Shown: positions 31,900-47,770, numbered from the stretch's first letter. The stretch: 64,000 nt of DNA from Bolinopsis microptera (GCF_026151205.1 NC_087073.1:3150501-3214500); one strand, 5' to 3'. Translations and numbers: made by a program. Notes: a model not told the origin generated them from the letters alone.

Positions 31900-33640
31900 T
31901 AATTGGTTGATCACCTCATAAACTTGTTAGTTTATTTATTTAACAATCTTATGACCTTCTATAAAATAGTGAATCGCATAATTCCAGTTTCGCTCCCTAC
32001 TTATTATATAGTCCTATGCCGTCCAGAGGGCACCCGATACACTAGGCACAATGCTCAAATAATTGATAGGTTGGATACTTCAGGACCGTCCAAAGAATCA
32101 ACATACTTGAAGGCCAATAAAGTTCTTGATTTCGTATGCAAATTCATGAGAAGTAATCTCTTACATATAAATATGTCTAAATGCTGCTACATACATTTTC
32201 TACCTGCATTCCATTATTGAGACGTTTTAAATATTTGATTTAAGAGGTTTTTTTATACGACTGGTTCACAGTGTGAACAGATTCCAGATTTATATATTTT
32301 TTAAGTGATATTTAATAAATGATTAAAAGAACCAATTTTAAAGTTGCCATAGTAAAGCCTTTAGGTCCAAAAATATACCCATTATGCTCAGTTAAAAACA
32401 ACTCTAAATCAGTAGGCTGTCACTCTATTAATGCACCACACCGCTTCCTCCACTGCACTAAAAGTTATACAATAAATTCTACAATCCTAATTTTGTATCG
32501 TGATGGAGACCGGTGTCCATACAAAACATTTACTAGGTTGCTGTTTGGTGTGAGCAATAGCGAACAGCACGCACACCCCTTTGCCCCGTCAACCTATATC
32601 TAATCTATTTAAAGAGTGACAACCATACTACACATTGAATTAGGATTCCTTTAAATATCAAATTGATTTATTGTAAACTTGTTTACTCTGTAATAAATGG
32701 CATAAAATTGAATTTTTGTTTAACTGAATTTTTGTTTAACTGATACGAATCTGATGAAACCTACGCCAGGGTTAGACCGTATGCCAATGAATATGACAAA
32801 TCACAAGGAATATTTATAAATGTACACAAAATTGTCAAGGTTAGCAACACCAAATTTCTTGGTGTAGTAATTGATGAAAAACTTAGCTGGGGCCCACATA
32901 TAGAATATCTAAGAAAAAAAATTAGATCCACTACAGGAGCACTTAACAGGATTAAACATTCAGTTCCAGGGGAACACTACCAAAAAATATACTCTGCATT
33001 ATTGGAATCACATCTTGCTTACGGAATAAGTGTTTGGGGCTCGATAAGCTGTTCATAACTCAGAAACGTTGTATAAGAATCCTTTTTGGAGACCTAAATG
33101 CATACCTCGACAAACATGCCACTTGTGCACGAGCCAGACCTTATAGTTTATACAAAACAGAGGTTAGGAGCTGCTTTTTTTGAAAAAGAGCACACCAAGC
33201 CCATTTTTAATCGACTAAAATTGCTTACTGTTCAAAACTTGTACAAATACCACAGTATATCTGAGATATTTCGAATTATGAAATTTCGCACTCCATACTC
33301 GTTGTATTGTACTATAGACTCATCAAAACGTGATACAATCAATGTCATAATCCTCCCAAGAAAAACCAACACGTTTCTTTATATAGCCTCCAAATTGTGG
33401 AATAGCATACATAAACGGATTCTAAATGAGAATGGGGAAATCCTCACTACTTCTGTATCTTTGGTTAAATTACGCTGTAAAAGTATCATCCTGGGATCCC
33501 AATCCATCAACAATAATAACACCTGGACTTACCACAACTTTCACATCGCCCCTCACTCAGTCACAGACCAAACCAGTTCATCACTCACTCACCAAATTGC
33601 CGACCCAATATCTATTGAAGTGGCGAAAATTTTCTAGACA
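31900..33640 (+). pseudogene. Decayed LINE reverse-transcriptase fragment
   Basis: Pieces in order match the C-terminal half of a LINE reverse transcriptase: ANKVLDFVCKFMRSNLLHIN (around 32110-32170), KFLGVVIDEKLSWGPHIEYL (around 32850), IYSALLESHLAYGISVWG (around 33030), then LLTVQNLYKYH and FLYIASKLWNSIHKR (33215-33420). Frameshifts and a stop near 33056 break it, and about 500 bp of unrelated sequence (32220-32740) interrupts it. The clade looks CR1/jockey-like, but this is not certain. Confidence 0.8.
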
Positions 33641-33775
33641 AATGACATATCGATATTATTGCTGCAGCAGATACAAATACCAACATTATTATATTCCCAA
33701 ACGTTTGAACCATTAAATTAACTAGGAAATTCAATCCTCAACTTAACTTTTACTGTTTTAAACTGATATGATGAT

Positions 33776-34064
33776 CAGTGGCGTAACGTTGCCTGTTGGC
33801 GCCCCCCTGCCGAAAAAAAGCGCCCCCTGTTGGCGCCCCCTCCCCTTTTGGTGCCCCTCCCTAAAATTGAACAAATTAGGTGATTTGAAAGAATACGCCG
33901 GTAAAATCTCTAAAAAAGTGTGTATCTAAAGCAAAACGCGCAGTTTTGCTAGTACTTTAGTTAAGTTTTCGAAATTGTCCCACATTCAAACGACGATTTG
34001 GCGCCCCCCTAAGACGGTGCCCCCCTGCACAGCGGGGTCAGCAGTGCCTTTCGTTACGCCACTG
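33776..34064. mobile_element. hAT-type MITE, 289 bp
   Basis: Ends CAGTGGCGTAACG and CGTTACGCCACTG, flanked by an 8-bp direct repeat ATGATGAT (33768-33775 and 34065-34072). The interior has repeated GGCGCCCCC motifs and no ORF. Confidence 0.9.
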
Positions 34065-34194
34065 ATGATGATATTAACTTAACTTATTATTTTTTAACAT
34101 ACTCCTTCTTAGTGTGGTGACTTGGGGTCCATAAATATAACAATACAAGCTGATAAACCAAAAAGAACAACTGGGGTAGATAGGTTGACGGATG

Positions 34195-34300
34195 TTACTC
34201 GTCTAAATTTCTTCGAAGTAGCGCGCGCCGCTTTCTTCTCGAAATGGCCCGACGGCACGAGCTACGAAGTAGCGCGCGCCGGGCCAGATCATTAACAATG
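34195..34300. repeat. GC-rich repeat with GAAGTAGCGCGCGCCG twice
   Basis: GAAGTAGCGCGCGCCG occurs twice in 80 bp, inside otherwise AT-rich DNA. A related core (GTAGCGCGCG) appears in inverse at about 42090-42100. Confidence 0.7.
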
Positions 34301-34584
34301 GTCAAGTAGATAGGTAGCCCTGGTGGGTGCGTAAACTTTACGGTCTGCTCTCTCCAAGATCAGCCTGCTTCTCCATTTTACCGTGAAGCCTAATTTCTAG
34401 TTTTTATAAATACAATGCAAGTGCAGGTTTACTAATCTTAATCTACTTAACAAGTCAATAACTCAAGACACCATACCCGTAGTAATAGAAGAACTTTAAA
34501 GTTTTTCAAATTGTTGCTATAATTGATTTAAATAAAAATTTGTTGTTTTCTTGAAATATGTTGTTAATTTCTTGAGTACCACTG

Positions 34585-34690
34585 CAAACGGGCTCTAGAT
34601 AAAGCAAATTCTTGTATCACGTCGTGACCCCCACGGTCGTTTCACTCGTGCGCGGCGGATCACACAACGTATGACAAGCAAATTCGGGGT
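34585..34690. repeat. Left copy of a dispersed inverted repeat
   Basis: Contains TTGTATCACGTCGTGACCCC, ACGGTCGTTTCACT and CAACGTATGACA. The same series is found in reverse orientation at about 42120-42230. Confidence 0.75.
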
Positions 34691-35076
34691 TTTATCTAAA
34701 ATTGTAAAACATGGCAATAAAAGAAAATTTAATGAAAGCTACCATGAATACTTTTGATGTGACTATATAAAAATACTATTAATTACTCCTGGCTAGGCAG
34801 AGCTGAGAGCTAGTTATGCAAGTTTCTAAAAATTATATTAGCGTGCATACACCATGCATGAGTGTAGGTGTTGATTTACGATGTCAATCCTTCGCAGCTC
34901 GGTGAGGCACAGTGGTGCATCTCGCCGATCTACCGAAGGTTGCGAGAAGCATTATTTGATGCGAGAAGCATTATTTGATGCGCGCGCAACCCAGTAGTGC
35001 ATCGCGCTACAAGTGTAGGTGGGACCTTTTATCACAAATCGATTGCAATTGCATGTTATAACTTGATTGACGATGT

Positions 35077-35130
35077 CAATCCGTCGAGATCGTTGCTCTG
35101 CGAAGCAGAGCAACGATCGTCGACGGATTG
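35077..35130. repeat. Strong 54-bp hairpin
   Basis: The arms CAATCCGTCGAGATCGTTGC + TCTGC and their reverse complement are 25-26 bp long with a single bulged base and a GAA loop. Such a structure could extrude as a cruciform or fold as RNA. Function unknown. Confidence 0.85.
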
Positions 35131-36640
35131 AGATAAATACTCTCATCACGCGCATTGTGATGCGCGTCTTTTCAAATTGATGACGATTTGTACTTTCTTT
35201 ACACAAAATGGTCATCTAGCACGTGTAAAAGAGCCGCGCATGGCCAGCTGGGAGCGTTAAAATTGAAAATTTCTCGATCCTCCTTCCATCTAGACAACAT
35301 TTTAATGAAGGTCACGTAGTCGTCCATTTAAGGAAAGCTGTTATTTTAAGTTCACCTTGCGGATCAAAAGGGTATTAGATGGAGTGGAGTGCAGTCCTGT
35401 CGAATTGAATCATTGCACATATTGCATTTAGACACGAAGGAAAACACGCTATGTTAGATTTGAATTCTTCGTTAATAAATTAAGTGCTTATACAACATTT
35501 CAGAATTACAAACTTTCAAGCAAAATTCACAATAATAATAACCTATTAACTAGAACGTAAAAAAGTTTAAAGAATTTAAGCAATCAAAATCAAAATCTGG
35601 GTATAACTCCACTCGGTAAAAAGCAGTTGTATATGGAACAATCTTAATGCAGTAAAATATAATAAACACTTAAAAGCATATTATCATCTCTTCCAAATAC
35701 CTGCTTTATTTACAGTTATATTATACAAAATATAATTATATTACGATCAAATCCATGAAATAATACAGCCAGAAAGTGCAGATTTAAAAATTGTTAAAAT
35801 TATCATACACTGTGTGAAATAAATAAAAGGTCTAAAAATTGACAAAACCATTTAATTTCTATTCTATTGAATCCCCAAAAGTTTGTTTTAAATTTTGAAC
35901 AAAATCTTGTTGTCTATAAATAACTTTTTGTTTTTACGAATAGTAATTTTTAATTATACAATTGCCACATTTTCATTGCCACACAGACGTACAGTGTACA
36001 CGTTGCTCCGATCCCATTTGAAACCTCCTTGAAGTTACGGATGTAGGAATCAGGATTATCAGGCACATGTAGTCTGCTCATATTCCAACTGTGAACTGAA
36101 AAAGAAGTTATTAACCTATTGGATTAAAGATCAAAATTACAAGAACCACCGCAATTTTTGTTTAATATAAATTATCACTGAAATGCATTTAATTTAAATT
36201 TTCAAAATTCTTATCATATCAATTCCCATATCAGACGTTTTCAATTGTGATCATCAGATCCTAGTAATAAGACGGCAGGTAACGCATTATAAATTAGTAA
36301 CTCACAGCAAAATTAATCAGGAAATATTCTCTGCCATGACACGAACTGTTGATTTTCGTTTGTCCCTGGAAAATTGTTTATGATAATTTCAGCAAATATA
36401 TTAGCTTAAATATTAGCAGCTATCTACAATATATATTATTGCTGTAAGCAATTTTTACAGAGCAGATCGTAGATTAAAGAAACTGACTTATAGAACATGA
36501 TAAAAACATAAAAACTAACAAGTATACAATGTATTCTCTGTACTATTCTACCGTGATTGTACGATCGTCTGAACTTGAAAAGTAATTATTATCATGTGAA
36601 CCTACCTATTGGTTAAGCCTATTGAGAGGTTTAGAAGTGC
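35131..36640. other. AT-rich stretch without features
   Basis: No ORF of note, repeat array or recognisable element is seen. Confidence 0.5.
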
Positions 36641-36644
36641 AGGG

Positions 36645-37030
36645 CATCTTCACGCAATTTGCGGACCACCTCCTTGACTGTACCAGTCTATTATCGAGTT
36701 AGAGTTTTCTGCACTGTATCCAGGAGTAGGGGGCTTGTCTGGAACGGTGTCTAGGAAGTTTCCAAGAGATGTCTTGAAGCTTGTCAAAGTCCTTTGAGTA
36801 TTGACAATTTTGGGGAGAACATTCCAGATTCTTCCAGCTCTCACAGCAAATGAGTGATCGTAGCGTGCAGCAGCAGCTGATACTTTTTTGTGAGAGAAGG
36901 GAGTATAACTTTAACTCCCAGTCTAGCATTCTCTCTGAACTGTACATCTAGGTCATTTGACATATAGCCGAAGCATAGGCAAGTCAACTTGTTTTCCTCT
37001 GTGTAGAATGCAGTTTTTGTAACCATCCTA
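36645..37030 (-). pseudogene. LINE C-terminal relic
   Basis: In overlapping frames the minus strand reads LGVKVILPSL, then VRAGRIWNVLPKIVNTQRTL and VPDKPPTPGY, ending IIDWYSQGGG. This is the usual C-terminus of invertebrate LINE reverse transcriptases ('VRA..WN.LP..V.....L..FK..L'). Frameshifts break it. Confidence 0.7.
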
Positions 37031-37139
37031 TATAGAAAAGATGTTTTATTGATAAGACATAAACATATATTTATTTAAGGAGACGAACACTAAATCACAA
37101 TTTTAGAAATTAATTAGAGAAAATAAATTCTACAGCACA

Positions 37140-37950
37140 TCTATAGTCTAGCAGATGCTGAGATATTACAGCATGATCTCAACTGTGTCGTTGAGTGGGC
37201 AAAATGAAACAACATGGCACTTCGTGAGGATAAATTGGAGCTACTTGTCCATAAACATTGTCCTCAAATCACCTTGCTAGACCACCCATTTGCCATCCTA
37301 ACCCAAGTCTCAGATGACAACACGTTATACCCTTAACCCTCCCGAGGGGTACGGGTGATGCAGATGGTTTCAGCTGACATATCTTAGAGTCCCCACGTTA
37401 CCACCCTTACCATTATTATAGCCGAACGTGCTCGTAAAGTTTCTGCCTGGGTTCCGAGTTCGTTTAAAACGATGAACTGAGTCACTATGCTGACCCTTTA
37501 CTAATCTCTCATCACGAGTGCCTACGTCCAACAACTGGAAGGTATTCACTATTCAGCGCACGTTCACAACGAGAATAGAATATGGCCTGCAGCATCTAAA
37601 CTAATGGCAGAGAAGGCCTTAAATTTGATATTATTGCAACGGAGGGGAGAAAGATATACCATCATCCACATGTGGAAAGTGCTGCACGGCAAGTGCCCAA
37701 ATGATGTCAACATCCAGTTCTCCGAGACACTCCGAAATGGCCAAAAGGCATTTATTCCCAAGGCATTTATTCCTACTACACTACAAAAGGCATTTATTCC
37801 TACTACACTCTGAAGAAATGTATAATATTTAGCAGTCAGCGCAACCAAACGCGCTACGACAATTCGTTTGCAGCCCCACCGTACCAAACATGCATACTAT
37901 CGAAAATCCCCTGCACTTTAAAGAAATGCTTACAACAATCGAGAAATAAT
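37140..37950 (+). pseudogene. LINE reverse-transcriptase relic
   Basis: The piece RRGERYTIIHMWKVLHGKCP with NDVNIQF (37630-37720) matches the 'R.RY.I..MWK.L.G..PN' segment near the LINE C-terminus. Upstream, out-of-frame pieces look like the preceding thumb region. A 27-bp local repeat (AAGGCATTTATTCCTACTAC) lies at 37745-37810. Several stops and frameshifts. Confidence 0.65.
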
Positions 37951-40900
37951 TCCCGGACGAGCCCCCAGTGGCACAGCTGTAGAAATGGAAACTTGTTACT
38001 GGATTGAGCGGAATTAAGGCAGCAACCTCGGTGTCCGGGTGGTCAGTGACTCCGATGACGGATGATGGAAGATTCTATGAAGCACACTAAAGTAAACAAG
38101 GTAAGTTAATATGTGAATTATCAATACGATACAGTACGTGTAGCGTATAAATTAAGGATGTCAACCAGTGTAGTGTGTAACGGGTATTTAAACCATATAA
38201 GGAGCGCGATTTTGTGCAGTCCCCTCATAGTTATGTCACGTGATATCGGCGCCCCGCCCACGTGACTTCTCAAAAAGTATGTCTAGGTGATAGGAAGTCT
38301 AATAAACATTCCAGTCTAACACACGCGGTCACTGCGGTGTATTGAACAACAATGTATTAGTATACTAAAAACCCCGTCAAGCAATTAACGCAGAGATATA
38401 ACAGTCAGTGTATCAAAATATACACTCTGCGATTTTATAGAGTCACAGAGTGTAGTCGAGTTTGCAATTCATGGGATCATGTTCAAAATTTCATTAGGTC
38501 ATTTCAAACCAAAATAATCTAGGTAAAAGAGCGATTATACAGTGCTCTAAGGGCCGATACTTTAATTTGGGACTAGATGGCTGAAAGTGTGGCGCAAGGC
38601 ATTCAGATTTCAGGTGCTTTGAAAACTTACATTCTCGCTTGCTGAAGTAGCTACTAGCTAATAGTACTACTAGAAAGTGGTAGTCCCTCATTGCACAATG
38701 CACATACACTTACAGTGAACAGAAGCGAAATTATTGAACTTGAGTTAATAATTAATCTTAAAAGAGAAGGATGGGCAGGCAGATGATTTAGAAGTCAATT
38801 ACCTGATTGATAATGCTATGAAAGAGCAAATTTTAGCCGAAGTAGAGTACGAATGATGCTATAATGTTATTGCAATTTGCGGCTCATGGTCGATAAGCAG
38901 GTGTGAGGTCCTGGGGCACATAACCTGAGCTTAAAATATGAGGCACAAGGTTCTGTGACGAGACAAGGTGAATCAGAAGTTTTACTCCACGTTCAACACT
39001 GGTTTGAGATGTCTCGCTAACAGTATAAACTATGATAAAAAATACTGCGTGTAGCTAAAATAACCGATTTCTGCCAATCGCAATATCTCTACAAATAAGC
39101 ATTAAGGCATATCATGATTTTAAGTCTTATTTAAATATGGTCTTTGCGGAAATTTTCCAACATCGGAGAAGTTTCTACGACCTTCCTAGCTCGAGATGTC
39201 CCGTAATTTGGGCTGCGATGAGCCTAAAACCTGTTATTCGTGAATATCTTAAAACCTTAGCACTTGAGACCTTAATATATTGCTTCATGACTTGTATAAA
39301 ATCGAGACTATTGCAGTTATTTTAAATTAAAATACAATTCTTTAAGACATTCAGAAGCCGAGATAAAAAGATACCAAATTCAAAATTGGCACCTGAGGGA
39401 AATTATTAAGAAATTTCGCCCTGCAGGACTGGGAATTGCGATGCAAATTGGGGTTCTAGATGATTTTGGTTTGGAATGAGCTGATGTGGACACATTGTGG
39501 ACACACTCCACTACAAACTGCTACTTGAGTAACACAGACTAACGCTTAACACGGAATTTTCTCCTCCAATCCAGTCAAGTTTTTCAATATTCAACCAAAC
39601 CAATCGTTGCCATGACTATTTGAAGTGCAGCACAGCAGCGCTTCAAGGTTGCATTTCAGATATGCAAACTACATAGTAAGATATAGTGGCCTGTTATAGG
39701 GAATTACTGAAACATATCAATGATGCGGTTGTTATGGATAAGTATTGCATAATATATCTGTTAAACATCTTCATTCTTCATTGTGTGTGAATTATAGACA
39801 ATTTAATTCGTTTTAACCTTAGTATCATTATCATGCATTTATGTGGGAACTTTTAGTCATAGATTTTATAAGGATAATCATGTACTTCAAACCATACCAG
39901 ATTCTAATCTTTGCCGTACTAGTGCTATCTAAGATTAAGTTTAATTCGATAGTTTTAAACGAAAATAATACACACTCAGGTCCAAGTCGAGTTAGGAGGT
40001 GTTATGTCCTGTTATGCTTATAAATATAATTAGCCATCAAAAACAACACAACGTCTTCATTATTATTAATTTTTTCAACAGAGCTTGCGTTCCTCGCTCA
40101 TTTTTTGCTCAGACAGCGAATTGACTTGATAGGATTGTACGCGAGATGAAATGTTAATCGAGAAATTAGTAACATTAGTAAGTATTTTAAATTAAGCAGA
40201 AGAATTAATATCAGGTGATCTGTTGAATATTGACATCCAAATGTTAAGTTCTAAATATAATGTAAGGTTACAAAGGTGGAGACAAAATACAAAGCAGGTC
40301 ATAACGATCAAAGAGTTTGGAGCATAGTTTCGGAAATTATTTAAGTCAAAGTTACACAATTGATTGTGCTGAGGATTTACAATTTCTGTTTAGTACCTTA
40401 TCAAAGCAGAGCCAGTGGTAATACTGACGGAGAAGAAGATCATGGACAAAGTCAATAAAATCTAGAGAAGATTTCAGCAGGATAATAACAAGAAAAAACT
40501 GCGGGTTACTATAAAGTTATAGCAAATTTTTGATCGATTATTGTATCAAACCATGTATTCGAATCAAATCGGTTCTCACCTTTTTGCTAACTGCTGCTGT
40601 ACAGAGTCAAAATCTACAGAATAACGAAAAAAATGTACAGAACAGGGCCGTTAGAATTGTGATTAGTCTGTTAAAAGTGGCAAACAGTCCTTCGACAGAA
40701 TGTTTCCCCTACAGTTGAGAATGTGAATTTATCTTAATTGAAAGTAAACATATATAAACTAGAAAGAAAGTTGTAAATATTACTAGACTTTACATTCGAC
40801 TGACCGACAGTTATCCAGCTAGAAAAAGTAAAATCTCTCTTTGCGATTACAAACATCTGGCATAAAAACAGCATAAGAACGAAAAACCGAGCTAAGAAAG

Positions 40901-42060
40901 CAAGCATGGATCTCTAGAGCAAGCGTGAAAAACAACATCAAAATGGAACTATTTCTGTCCTATCCGATCAAGGACCCACAACCTAGTAAATTAATTCAAC
41001 TAGTAGGCCTAATATAGCAATTGTTCAATTCCTTTTTAAAACGATTTTCATTAAAATGGTCTTAATCACTATTTTTACTACTTTATTATATTAAAATAAT
41101 TATTTGAAAACTACTCCAGTCAACAAAAATGTATCAACTTGCATACAACATAAATAAATAGGAATTTAAATTTGTTGCTACCCTATAGGTACCAAGACAA
41201 TTTTGTAATATCCAACGCGAAATAATGTCGACGATATCCACCACGGTTGTAAAATTAAGTTACAAATACGCATGTTTAAACTCATTCTTAGCTAAAGTTT
41301 AACAAATCAAACCCAAAAATTTTTCTTTAAATTTATATGAATATTTGATACTAGCATTTAACTATATTTTACATACTAATTATAATAAATTGGATGTAAT
41401 TTATCTAATTTAAAACGATGCAACAGTGATATGCCAAGTAAATCGGCGCGCGGCGCAGCAAATCGTCCATATTGGATTTACAACCAAATTTTGGTTGTAG
41501 AAAAAGTAATTATTCCCTCCCTTCGATGCGAAGCAAGAATGCTAGTTCGCGCGGCGCGTCGAAGCGGCGATCGAAGTCCTCCAAGTTATAACCTACTACT
41601 ATAAAAACTACTGTCAACAATAAGGCGCGCGCGCGGCACCGATGCTTCACAATTCATTTAATCAACCTATTACACATTGAACATATTGTATTGTTACTGA
41701 GCGGTGCGGCGCTCAGTCTGTCATTTTTATTCCGTCGAATTGCTTAAACATGACAATGCGTGCGATGCGTCCAGCGTCGCGTCGAACAGATCACATTAAA
41801 ATTTTACAATTAGCATAAACTTAAGGGTATACAAATGACTTTCGGCCGTTTTAGAAATATGAGGTGGCCGTGGGTCATTAAAATGTACGTGTAAAATATT
41901 AGTAACAAATATATTTATTAGTCAAAACCACTTTATTTGAATTTGAGCCTAGCCATGCTGTTTCCACATTCCACAATGTATGTTATGGAAAATATGTAAT
42001 AATTCATTGTTTCACATAGCCATGTACGTGTATACGCGTACTGCCTGACGCGCTTGTTTC
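37951..42060. other. AT-rich gene-poor stretch
   Basis: No gene is supported. A possible LINE scrap (LQNNEKNVQNRAVRIVISL, around 40610-40670) is the only coding-like trace. GC-rich islets with CGCGCG runs occur at about 41440-41460, 41520-41570 and 41620-41640. Confidence 0.45.
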
Positions 42061-42069
42061 ACAAGTAGA

Positions 42070-42235
42070 ATATATCCTTTGCCGCCTTCGGCGGTCGCGC
42101 GCTACTGCAAGCGAAAGGGCTCTGGTTAGAGCAAATTCATTGTCATACGTTGTATGACCCGCCGCCTACGAGTGCGCGGCTCCCCTGTAGTGAAACGACC
42201 GTGGGGTCACGACGTGATACAAATTATTCATGCAT
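42070..42235. repeat. Right copy of the dispersed inverted repeat, with hairpin
   Basis: Contains CCGCCTTCGGCGG (a short perfect hairpin), CGCGCGCTAC, GTCATACGTTGTATGAC, then AGTGAAACGACCGT and GGGGTCACGACGTGATACAA. The last elements are the reverse complement of the copy at 34585-34690. Confidence 0.75.
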
Positions 42236-42620
42236 GTATTATCATGCATAACAAAACATATTTTGTTAATTACTGAATTGAACACCGACGACGCTTTACT
42301 AATCATTTGTCGATGTCTTGGTCACCTTTGAGATTTCTGTTAAATGATAATCCACCAATTTTAATTTGTTTCATGAAAAATAATAATCTTAATCATGTAT
42401 AAATTGTTTTAATTGTTGCATGGGCTTCACTTAGACGGTTTAGAGTTAAAACTATTAAAACCATTTTTTAAATGAAATAATTGTGCCTTTCATTAATTTC
42501 TTGCTAGGTAAAAATTGAAATATTTTAAAAAATATTCCCATTTTTACATACCAAGAAAATAGACCTTTATAACAAGTATCCTCTTCAAAATCCAAGCTCT
42601 CTACCCAAATCAGTCACAAC

Positions 42621-43130
42621 ATGAGGGAAGAATTTGTGGATACCTGGAAATCTGCCAAGGCATCCTCACCTAAATTAGAATTCTACAATCAAATTAAACA
42701 TGATTTTGAACCAGAAACATACTTAGGAGTGGTTAAGATCCCCGATGCTCGGAAAAGCTTAACAAGGTTTCGTATTAGCTGCCACAATCTTTACATTGAG
42801 AGGGGCCGTTACGAAACCCCCCTAGTACCAAGAGAACATCGATGGTGCACTTTTTGCTTTTTCAGCAAGGGGCTTAAGCCTATTGAGGACGAAATTCATG
42901 TTCTAACTGACTGTTTACTCTACTCCTCAATTAGAGAAAAATTTAACTTCCATCCCAAAAATATTACTGACCTAGCCGGTTTGCTATCCGATAAAACACT
43001 AGACCCTACAAAATTTACTGCCACAGCAAGAGCAATCCATTCAATTCTCTCTGTGAACGAAAATTTTACAGCCTACTATAAGAGCCCAGATTTCCACTCA
43101 AATACTGGCCAATGCATAATGCTATAGGAC
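42621..43130 (+). pseudogene. LINE C-terminal fragment with zinc-knuckle-like motif
   Basis: The 168-codon reading frame contains TRFRISCHNLYIERGRYETP, then RWCTFCFF and EDEIHVLTDC. This CxxC...H....C arrangement is the C-terminal tail module of many LINE reverse transcriptases ('RxxxHxLxIExGR...CxxC...E.E.HxLxxC'). The reverse-transcriptase part is absent, so this is a 5'-truncated copy. An AATAAA at 43241-43246 and a (TATCCTTG)n tail follow, fitting a LINE 3' end. Confidence 0.75.
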
Positions 43131-43256
43131 CTCAAAAATAGTATTATATTAAACATTTCTATTTTATCCCTACACATCTGTAAATAACTAGAATTGTGTA
43201 ACCTTAAATTATTTCAGAATTATAACTATTGTGAATTCAATAAAATAATTATCACT

Positions 43257-43300
43257 TTTGTATCCTTGTATCCTTGTATCCTTGTATCCTTGTATCCTTG
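43257..43300. repeat. (TATCCTTG)n microsatellite, about 5 copies
   Basis: Five 8-bp units directly after the LINE 3' end; probably its tail repeat. Confidence 0.9.
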
Positions 43301-43514
43301 AGGGATATCCGATAAGAATTGCTGGTTATCGGAGATCACTGCATCTTTGCCAATCTGATGCAGAACTACGAACACAGAGACAACCCTCTGTGCCATTATT
43401 TGATAGGCCCACGTGAATTTAGTGTTCCGGGAAAAGAAGAATTGGCCACTGAATGTATGATACAATAAATGAAATCAAGTGATGGAATTAGCAAAGCACA
43501 ATCATAAATCATGA

Positions 43515-43990
43515 TTGATTCGGTCCAGTTCTCATCACCTTAGAATTGAAAGGGGGAGATATGACAAAACTCCAATTGATGAAAGGACCTGCAACTATTG
43601 CGAGCTTAACACCAACCAGCTATTCATCGAGGACGAGAATCATATGCTCCATTTCTGCCCCCTAGGGAGAGGTCCTAGGGACAAATTTCAAAATCTCAGT
43701 GGAAAACTACTCAACAATGTTGGTAATGGTAGCTTCAATCTTGCCTCCACGTTCATGTCGCAGTCTGATTGCAAGGATACTCCCAGTGATGAGGACGTAA
43801 GTTTGATCAAACTCTCAACCAGCACCATTAACAAGATCTACAGACTAACCCTCAACTTCAAAGACAGTCTGAAAGCAGATAACTAGTTTCCTTTCTCAGT
43901 TTTCTATTTTTGTATTCTTTCTTCTTTTTTCCTCTCCTCCCTTCTTCCTCCTAGCTTTGAATCTGTGATGGATGTGATGGAAGGCTTGCG
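43515..43990 (+). pseudogene. Second LINE C-terminal fragment
   Basis: The frame from 43515 to 43886 contains SSSHHLRIERGRYDKTPIDE, RTCNYCEL and EDENHMLHFC, the same CxxC...H...C tail module as the copy just upstream but clearly diverged from it. A T-rich stretch (43890-43960) follows the stop at 43884-43886 and looks like LINE 3' UTR. 5'-truncated. Confidence 0.75.
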
Positions 43991-44998
43991 TTCACTTTTA
44001 TCCCTACATGGGCTCCCGGCCGTGCGTCCATGTGGGAGCTGTGGGTCCTTCCGAGTGATAGGGTTACAGTGACTGCTAGTAGAGAAAATATGAAGGTTCC
44101 ACCAGTAGACATAAGTATCGAAAGCAGGGCATTGGCTTGACCTCTGAGGCGGGGTATCCGTGAGGACCCTGGTCGTAATCAGCTCTGCACTGTTTCAGTG
44201 TATCCTGATGCCTGAAATCTCGGACACTGCCTACGTACGGAGTAGACAGCCACGGATGATTTTGTCTGTGAGCTTTTCATCACTTCCTGACATGAGCCAG
44301 ACCTCAGCTGGATCCTTCCTTTTCCTTTTTCTTTACTTCCCGTTCAGTCTACCTCTTCATCATCAGTTTGAGTTGCTTCGCCTTGCATTCGAACTTTGCC
44401 TCCACAGTTCACCACGGCACCTCTTTTGGATGCCTCCTACCAGGCAACACTAGCTCTCAGACACTGGCTAACTTACCACGCACGGTTTAGTATCTGTGTC
44501 TTTTCTGTGGCCGTGTATTCCGTTTTATGCCACCCTCTCTGCCGTTCTCGCGCTTGCGCTCACCCACTCCTCAGTGGGCTGTTCATTTGACAGAGTTACT
44601 GGCTGGCACTCCCATCATCTTCTCACTCACCATCACTGCCCAATCAAATTTATGCAATCAAAATCACTATACACCCATAATCAATGATTATATGATTATT
44701 AATCATATGATCAAAACGCAAAGCTTTGAAATATACTTTTTTCTGTTTGAGATTTGAATAACGTTACTGTAATGTTCCAAATTATATTTTAAATGTTCAA
44801 AAATGTTCAATGAGCAATAAATCTCATCTGTTCAGAATGCATAACAGTCTGACTATAATGATTTGCAGCCACTGTGCAACCATATTGGTATAATATCCTA
44901 TTAATCATTTTTACTGACTTGTTGACTTAGGTAGTTTTTTCTGGTGTTGATGACCTGAAAGACCAGTACATGAAGATCTAACTTCCTTCACTTGAGTC
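43991..44998. other. LINE 3' flank and upstream region of ADPGK
   Basis: 43991-44640 is unusually CT- and GC-rich with several short ORFs, none recognisable; it may be more retrotransposon-derived sequence. 44640-44998 is AT-rich and should hold the glucokinase promoter, but no clear element is seen. Confidence 0.4.
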
Positions 44999-47564
<2,566 letters not shown>

Positions 47565-47770
47565 TAATTATAATCTTAATTGATCTGATCTTAATTTGAT
47601 AATGATTATACTGATTAGATATATTAGGTAATTTGAATCTTTGAAGAATCTCAAAACACAATATGGGCCATGTTGTTGCTTGATTACTGCTGTGGACTCC
47701 ATATTTGAATGTGTTTCATATTTAAGATTGAAATGAAATTAAGGGTATTAATTTTTTTCATACAAGTTAA

